Assembly (NCBI GenBank): GCA_963682025.1
Contig: OY821518.1
Location: 146,322,731 to 146,386,730 of the forward strand
Source of the DNA: Cordilura impudica
Lineage: Eukaryota > Arthropoda > Insecta > Diptera > Scathophagidae
DNA: 64,000 bases
Reading direction: 5' to 3'
Made by a program: the position numbers and the translations under genes. This document shows positions 58,667 to 64,000 of the stretch, one piece after another. The notes below the pieces were generated by a model that was given only the letters and a program-made list of their open reading frames with translations, did not search any database and was not told the origin of the DNA. How positions within the stretch are numbered: position 1 is the stretch's first letter; every line of letters begins with the position of its first letter.

Positions 58667-61223
58667 GTGACTCACCTTACACTTTAACATTTTTTGCAAG
58701 TTTTTAAAATCAATTTATTCTGAAGATATACAAAGAATTTTTACAAAAATTGGTTTATATACTAATAGATACTCTATAGCTCAGAATTAGTTGCAATTTT
58801 AACCTAAAGTAGACTTTTGTGACAATTATAACTCTTTTTACAGCTGTGACTCACCTTACAACAAATTGGACACAAGTTTTAGAGGCAATGTTATATACTA
58901 AATGTCTCCTCTTATATAGAATACACATTAAAAAAAATATTCTGAAGCATTAATAAGAGGTGTCAATTATGATAAATAGCTAAAAAAAAAAAAACAAAAG
59001 CGAGTTCAATTAATTGTATAAGCTTAAATTATGTGTGTGACTCACCTTACCAAACTTTGTGACTCACCTTACACTTGCTCCTTTTGTATATTATACATAT
59101 CTTAGCAACAATTTTAGTAATAGTAATAAACAATAAATATATTTTAAATCCACAGAAAGCAATTTCAAAATGTATACGAATGAAACGACATTTGAATAAT
59201 CAAATCCTTAGAAATTATTTTTATTAATTTTCAAATTCGCAATTAAGATGGAAAGGCAAAATTTCCTCTTGATAGTAAAAATCCTTTGGATTCTTCGTTA
59301 ATGACTTTGATGCAATGTTTTTTTTTTATGCCTTGTAGTAAAGGTGCATTGTCCCAAACCTTTCTCAAGTTAAGTTGGGATTTTTTTTTATATCTGCTTC
59401 ATTAAGTTTAAAAGTTCTGATATTTGATCCAGATATCTCTATTGCTTTAACATAATCTGCAGCATTATTTACGATACATTTCCTTTTCTTAACTTGATCA
59501 AATACCTGCCTTTTTGAACTGCTACCAATACCATCAACAGTCCCTTTCCATGAGATGTGGCAAAAAAGTTCCAGGTGATTAAAACACCATAATTTTTTTC
59601 TAAGGTTGACAAAGAACCTGCATCAAACCTGTTCTTAAACTGTGAAAAATGTTCATCCGACCATATTTCAACTTTTTGTATTTCATTTGGCATATCATCT
59701 CATACATATGAAATATATGCAAGCGCAGTTTCTTTTGAGTGGTCCAACACATCAGAAACTATAATGAGAGGATTGATGACACCTGTATGATACATTGCAC
59801 AGGTAAAGAGACACTTGATTTTGGCTCCAGTGTGCACTTTTTACTTCGCCTTGAAATATGCATGTATAGTTTTCCGAGAAATCCACTTGAATCATGCATA
59901 TATCTCTCGGAATATCCTTTGAAATCACCAATTCGAGCATTACTTTGTATGAGTTGGCTTGCTGATGTTTTATATAACATTGTTCTAAAAATTGTGGAAC
60001 TATGCCTGAACGAAAAAAAACTTGCTTTTTCCAACAACGATAGTTGGATTATCCAATTTAAAAAGGTGAAACACTTCTTTTAATGTGCAGATAAAGTGTC
60101 GGGCTTGCATTCTCACTTTTATACCATCTTTCCACATCGTAACAACATCTTTACGACCATGTGCCATCCGACTTATATCATATCTCTCATAAAACATACA
60201 AATTTTATTTACAACGTCTGGGCATAGAGCGGAAGATCTTTGATCAGTTTTTGGCAAATCAAAAAATGAAGCCAATTCTACATTGCAGTCACTGCTGAAA
60301 AGTTTTTGAACAAAACTTGTCGATGGCGTGGTGATCCAGGCATACAACGTTTAGCCCTGGCTACAGTTTTGCCAAACGCACTTGCAGTTTTATACAGAGT
60401 CGGAGTAGGTGAAGATGACTCTTTCTTATTTTTCTGATCTCTGCATTTTTTCACCCAGCCTCTGTTTTTCTTCCGTTCTTCTGACTTAATTTGTTCTTGT
60501 ACAGCTTTTGAAAGCTTTTTAATTTTTTCTGCTTTTGTTGTTCTGTATTTTTTCATATTTATGCAATGCTGTTGCTTATAGGCATCATATTTTCCGTCTT
60601 TCTTCAACTTTTCCCTTCGCTTTCTCTAGCGTTCAGCCGCAGTTGTTGGTACCATAATTATTCTGGTTGTTAGATTATTCTGATTGTTAGATGAGACATG
60701 GGACAAAAGCAAATGAATGAATTGGAAAAAATGACTGAATGACTACAATTTAATATTTAGTTATGTTTAGTGGACTTACCTTTTCTTTTTTTTTTTTGTC
60801 TATTTAATTTTAAAATACTTGTTTTATTTTTGTGTATTATTGTGCCAAAACTAGAGTGATTGAATAATGAAAAAAATATCAAAAACTTATATGGCGAATA
60901 TTGTAAATTCTATGAAAAATATTGTTTCAATTTTGTCTAAATTCTATAGTTTTTTTGTTACAGTATATGAATCAAATGAGCTAAAGTTAGTGTTTTGGTC
61001 TTTAGACAATCAATAAAACACTTAATTCCTGTAGATGCTAGTTGTGACTCACTTTACAAAAAAGAATGAATGTTTTTGGTATGTGTAAAAGAACAACTAA
61101 CCACCAAACCTACATGTTCTTTTATATTTGATTCTAGGAGGGAGAAAATATAAACAAAAATTAATTTAATGTTCTTACTTTCCTTTCAAAATAAAAAAAC
61201 ATATTTTTGTGACTCACCTTACA
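58667..61223 (+). repeat. Six dispersed copies of GTGACTCACCTTACA
   Basis: The copies lie at 58667-58681, 58846-58860, 59037-59050 (last base differs), 59059-59073, 61044-61058 (CTTT for CCTT) and 61209-61223. All read on the plus strand and lie outside the transposase frame. They could be binding sites for the transposase, which is inference. Confidence 0.9.
59243..60655 (-). pseudogene. Near-complete DDE transposase relic (Sola-like?)
   Basis: The frame can be followed for about 470 codons from an ATG at 60655 to a TAA at 59243. The N-terminal part is basic and coiled, with 'KAVQEQIKSEERKKNRGW' and 'RARKRCMPGSPRHRQ'-like text (60300-60590). The middle has 'ICMFYERYDISRMAHGRKD' and 'CTLKEVFHLFK' (60040-60190). 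The C-terminal part has 'EIWSDEHFSQFKNRF' (about 59630-59670), 'WNFFATSHGKG' (about 59545-59580) and 'IKKKHCIKVINEE' before the stop. The W-S-D...QFKN and FFATSHGKG blocks match the relic at 20.8-22.3 kb. There is a TAG nine codons after the ATG and several frameshifts, so it is dead but young enough to follow. Confidence 0.7.
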
Positions 61224-61734
61224 AAAAATTTACTGTCCACAAATCTTACTACTGACAGTTTATTTTAAGTTCTAAAATTAAAACAAGAGCATTAATATAA
61301 TCTATTTAGATAATTCATTCAAGAAAATATGCTAATAGCTTAATATTACAATAAAACAATTAAACTTTAAAACATTTAAAGTTAAACCAAAATTTCATCA
61401 ATAATTATTGATTATAATTATAATTAATTATTATTAATTATAATTTTTCCATGTGTGCTCATACAAAATGGTGTGATGCTAGAAAAAAAAAGCTGCTCTA
61501 AATGTTGTCAAGTCGATATTTAGAAACTTCAATCTATGTACAACAAACTGAGAACTGCGTGAAATGTATATCTAAAAAAAAAAAATATGCTTGTCCCATG
61601 TTCTGTGGAATTGCCCTTATGTATGTGATACATAAAATTATTATATACGCTTAAAGTATATTTCTTAAATTGCTGGAATAATTTGGTTAAAATATTGAAG
61701 CTTGAGCTGGAGTCGAATGGATAGATTTAATTTG

Positions 61735-62509
61735 AACAAGTAAGAAAATTATAGTCGGTCTAGACCGACTATACGATACCCTATACCATGCGTTTAGAGA
61801 CCCTATCTCTTAGGCCCAACTAACTGGACATAGAAAATAAGCAAAAACCCAATTTGAGTGGGATTTTTATTAATTTTTTTGGCTGCAGATATGAAAAAGT
61901 TCATATCGGATGCTATATCTATATAGGGACTTGGTCCAAAAATGGACCGATCCTGATCATGTTTGGTAAAGCCTCTTGTATTTTGCAAAAATATATACAA
62001 ACAAAATTTGAGAAGAATCAGTGCAATATTTTTGTTTTTTAATAGATTTAAGTGAAGATCGGGAAGCAGCTCTATATGGGGTCAAAGGGATCATATTTGG
62101 ACTACTCATTAATGGATGTAATGAACGCATACAAACCCAATTTGAGTAAGATCTATATGACAATTTGGATCTTATGGCAATTTATGTCGATTTCATATGG
62201 GTAATTTTTATGGGGGCTAGGTCTGAACATGGACCGATTCTCACCAATTTCAATAGCGTTCATCCCATGGCCGATAAAAGCTTATGTACCAAATTTCATC
62301 AATATACATACATATTTGCGACCTGCAGTTTGATTACAAGCTTTACATGGACACACAGACGGACGGACGGGCATTGTTAAATCAACTCAGAAAGTGATTC
62401 TGATTCGATCGGTATAATTAAAGATGGGTCTAGGTCAAATATTTTTGGTTGTTACAAACAGCAGCACAAAGTCATTATACCCAAACCACATAGTGTTATA
62501 GGGTATAAA
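61735..62509 (-). mobile_element. DINE-like element copy H9, full length
   Basis: Minus-strand copy of the short-junction subfamily, with a perfect palindrome, two intact GTCC units plus one variant (62361-62372) and the CTTACTTGTT end at 61735. It resembles copy H1 closely along its length, including the altered 'gttatagggta' 5' repeat. Confidence 0.9.
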
Positions 62510-63363
62510 TATGTTACAAAAAAATATACTACTGGGCTGTAGATCAGGTATACGAGAGGCCACAACATGAATATTGGAAAAGGGTTTCAGGATTAAAAAT
62601 TCTTTGTTGGTTGTCATTATTGGACATACTCATAGAAAATTACCAAAATCCAAATATAATTAATATCGGTTATGACTATTGGACTATGACTACATAGAAA
62701 CTGCAAAAACATTGTTTTTTGTTTTTAAAGAGCGAATTAAGTTTTTATTATATATGTAGACTATACTTAAAAATAATATTGCAATATCTTTTTTTTACTC
62801 TATTGGTGATTCGCATGCGAGATTCTTATAAATACGATGCATGGTGTAACTTGAAATTTAGTTTGTTGAGCACCAAACCATATGTGATCATATTAACATT
62901 GTGAAAGAAAAAATCTTTGAAGCTGTTATAAATTATTTCTGTGTGTAAGGTTTTAGTCTAGAATAACTTAGAAAATTTAGCTATATTATAACTTCAATAC
63001 TGACCAAATCATGGTAACATGCTTTTTTTAAAAAATGTGCATACCCCTCCCATTTTCAATGGGACCAGTTTTGATCATATTCCCACATTCCCACTCAATA
63101 ACTACATCTTAATATCACCCAAATTTAGTATAATCTCTCGCAGTATGTTCCAATTTGTTTATTGAATGTTTAATTTTTTAATAAATAATTTGGGTTAAAG
63201 TGTAAAAAAAGTTTACTATTGGCCCTTGTAGATGTGAAAAAAAGCATTTCGTATAATGTTTGACTTATGGTTAAATATATTTCCAGTAAAATTTATTCCA
63301 TTAGAATAAAAAATATGTGTGTAATATAAAAATAAATTTTCAATTCACAAATATTAAATTATA
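62510..63363. other. AT-rich DNA downstream of the 63364 gene
   Basis: A minus-strand AATAAA at 63292-63297 lies about 70 bases after the stop of the 63364 gene. No other feature is recognised. Confidence 0.5.
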
Positions 63364-63615
63364 TTATCTAGAAGGATTATGATAATGTGTTGGCGGTTGT
63401 CCTGGTGGAACATAATAAGTGGCTGGTTGTGATTGTAGATAAGCCGGTGGTGGTGGTGGTTGGTTTGGTGGCATTACAACGACAACTGGAGGAGGAGGAG
63501 GTGGCGGATGATGATGGCGACGACGCCAAGGTGGTATAATTTCGATTTTAATCCCTGGACGATGGTGATGTGGTGGAGGTGGTGGTCCCCCACATGGTGG
63601 TGGTGGCGGCACCAT
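63364..63615 (-). CDS. Small His/Pro-rich protein
   Basis: An 83-residue single-exon gene of unknown function. It begins M-V, then Pro runs at 3-7 and 11-15 around C-G-G, and H-H-H (16-18). The family core is at 19-33: R-P-G-I-K-I-E-I-I-P-P-W-R-R-R. H-H-H and seven Pro follow, then V-V-V-V-M-P-P-N-Q-P, a P-P-A-Y motif (PPxY type, near residue 58) and a Tyr/Pro/His tail ending N-P-S-R. There is no signal peptide or membrane helix. The ATG at 63615 is preceded by GTCATA; a CAGTGA initiator-like string near 63690 and a weak CATAAAG about 40 bases above it are possible promoter parts. It is the same length as the 53214 protein, and the core differs mainly by charge changes (E-I-D to K-I-E). Confidence 0.8.
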   Translation of the reverse strand: MVPPPPPCGGPPPPPHHHRPGIKIEIIPPWRRRHHHPPPPPPPVVVVMPPNQPPPPPAYLQSQPATYYVPPGQPPTHYHNPSR

Positions 63616-64000
63616 TATGACGTACTGCTTCTGTATTGGTAATTAAATTAAAAATAAATAACTTTTGATAAATGTTTTTGTATGTAAGTCACTGCAGTAG
63701 AATTCTAAGTTCTGTTGCTCCCCACAACTTTATGGATCTTAACTCTTAAGCGTCTATCGTATGACTATTGGGTGTACTACAATGATTTTGAACAATAACA
63801 GTTCTACTAAAGCTAAATATTATTAATAAATATTGTATGTACAAACAAAACAGGTATTGATAAACACTTGAGCTATAAAAAACCTTATCTCTTAACAGAT
63901 GATAACGATGAATATGATAGAAAAAGTACATTCAAAAAATCCCAGCAAAATTCTTGGCTAAAAACAACTTCGTTCGGTTTTATCATTTTGAATTGTTCCA
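63616..64000. other. Upstream flank of the 63364 gene
   Basis: AT-rich sequence with no further gene or repeat recognised up to the window edge. Confidence 0.4.

Larger units (their letters stand above)
58651..61620 (-). mobile_element. TIR transposon (Sola-like?) with TTAT duplication
   Basis: A 2962-bp element (58655-61616) lies between TTAT duplications at 58651-58654 and 61617-61620. Its inverted ends are GGGCAATTCCAC at 58655-58666 and the complement at 61605-61616. Six copies of the motif GTGACTCACCTTACA (one with a base change, one a base shorter) lie in the flanks of the gene, four on the left and two on the right, all in the same orientation. A transposase relic fills the centre. 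A four-base duplication fits Sola elements from memory, but the superfamily is not proven. Confidence 0.8.

Noticed and set aside
1140..62042. Many 62-71 codon ATG frames that recur across the window (for example 1140-1328, 29206-29394, 48457-48669, 61854-62042 and their antisense partners)
   Set aside because: They sit at the same place in every DINE-like copy and are alike only because the copies are alike. Both strands are open, lengths vary with indels, and no protein family is evident.

Overview
This is a eukaryotic, very AT-rich window with no bacterial features: no operons, no ribosome binding sites, no dense ORFs. The contents point to a fly (Diptera), most likely a calyptrate such as a blowfly or house fly relative. 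The evidence is many DINE-1-like non-autonomous Helitron copies with an internal GTCY (GTCC/GTCT) microsatellite, a Jockey-clade LINE, and Transib-, hAT- and Sola-like DNA transposon relics. The species assignment is inference. Multi-exon genes with short exons could be missed by reading alone.

Only four intact host-type genes can be supported. All are short single-exon genes: 32701-32988 (-), 41295-41597 (+), 53214-53465 (-) and 63364-63615 (-). They encode proteins of 83-100 residues rich in His, Pro and Val. They share a core of the form H-H-R-P-G-I-x-I-x-I-V-P-x-W/F-x-R, and three of the four carry PPxY motifs. I read them as a dispersed paralogue cluster of unknown function. They are the best candidates here for something undescribed.

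The rest is a transposon graveyard. Left part (1-9 kb): DINE-like copies, a LINE 3' end and featureless AT-rich DNA. 9.5-15 kb: an intron-containing relic of a widespread uncharacterised arthropod gene bracketed by 71-bp imperfect inverted repeats, then a Transib/RAG1-like transposase relic in which the three catalytic acidic positions can still be found. 15-23 kb: LINE and other coding relics and a TIR transposon with a DDE-transposase relic. 24-31 kb: three DINE-like copies, a Helitron-like element and a TTAA-flanked MITE. 34-40 kb: more DINE-like copies and a 0.95-kb T-rich low-complexity tract interrupted by one of them. 41.3-45.1 kb: a His/Pro gene followed directly by a nearly full-length Jockey-clade LINE with a 13-bp target duplication. 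46-53 kb: DINE-like copies, a decayed LINE and a second His/Pro gene with a recognisable promoter. 54-62 kb: a hAT transposon carrying a roughly 570-bp TGAAA microsatellite, then a 2.96-kb TIR transposon (Sola-like?) with a TTAT duplication and six copies of a 15-bp motif. 62-64 kb: the last His/Pro gene.

The DINE-like family dominates, with nine near-full-length copies of about 0.75-0.8 kb plus several divergent ones. Each has a foldable 5' end, subterminal inverted repeats, a GTCY tract, a palindrome near the 3' end and a constant CTTACTTGTT terminus. Several otherwise different elements share that terminus.
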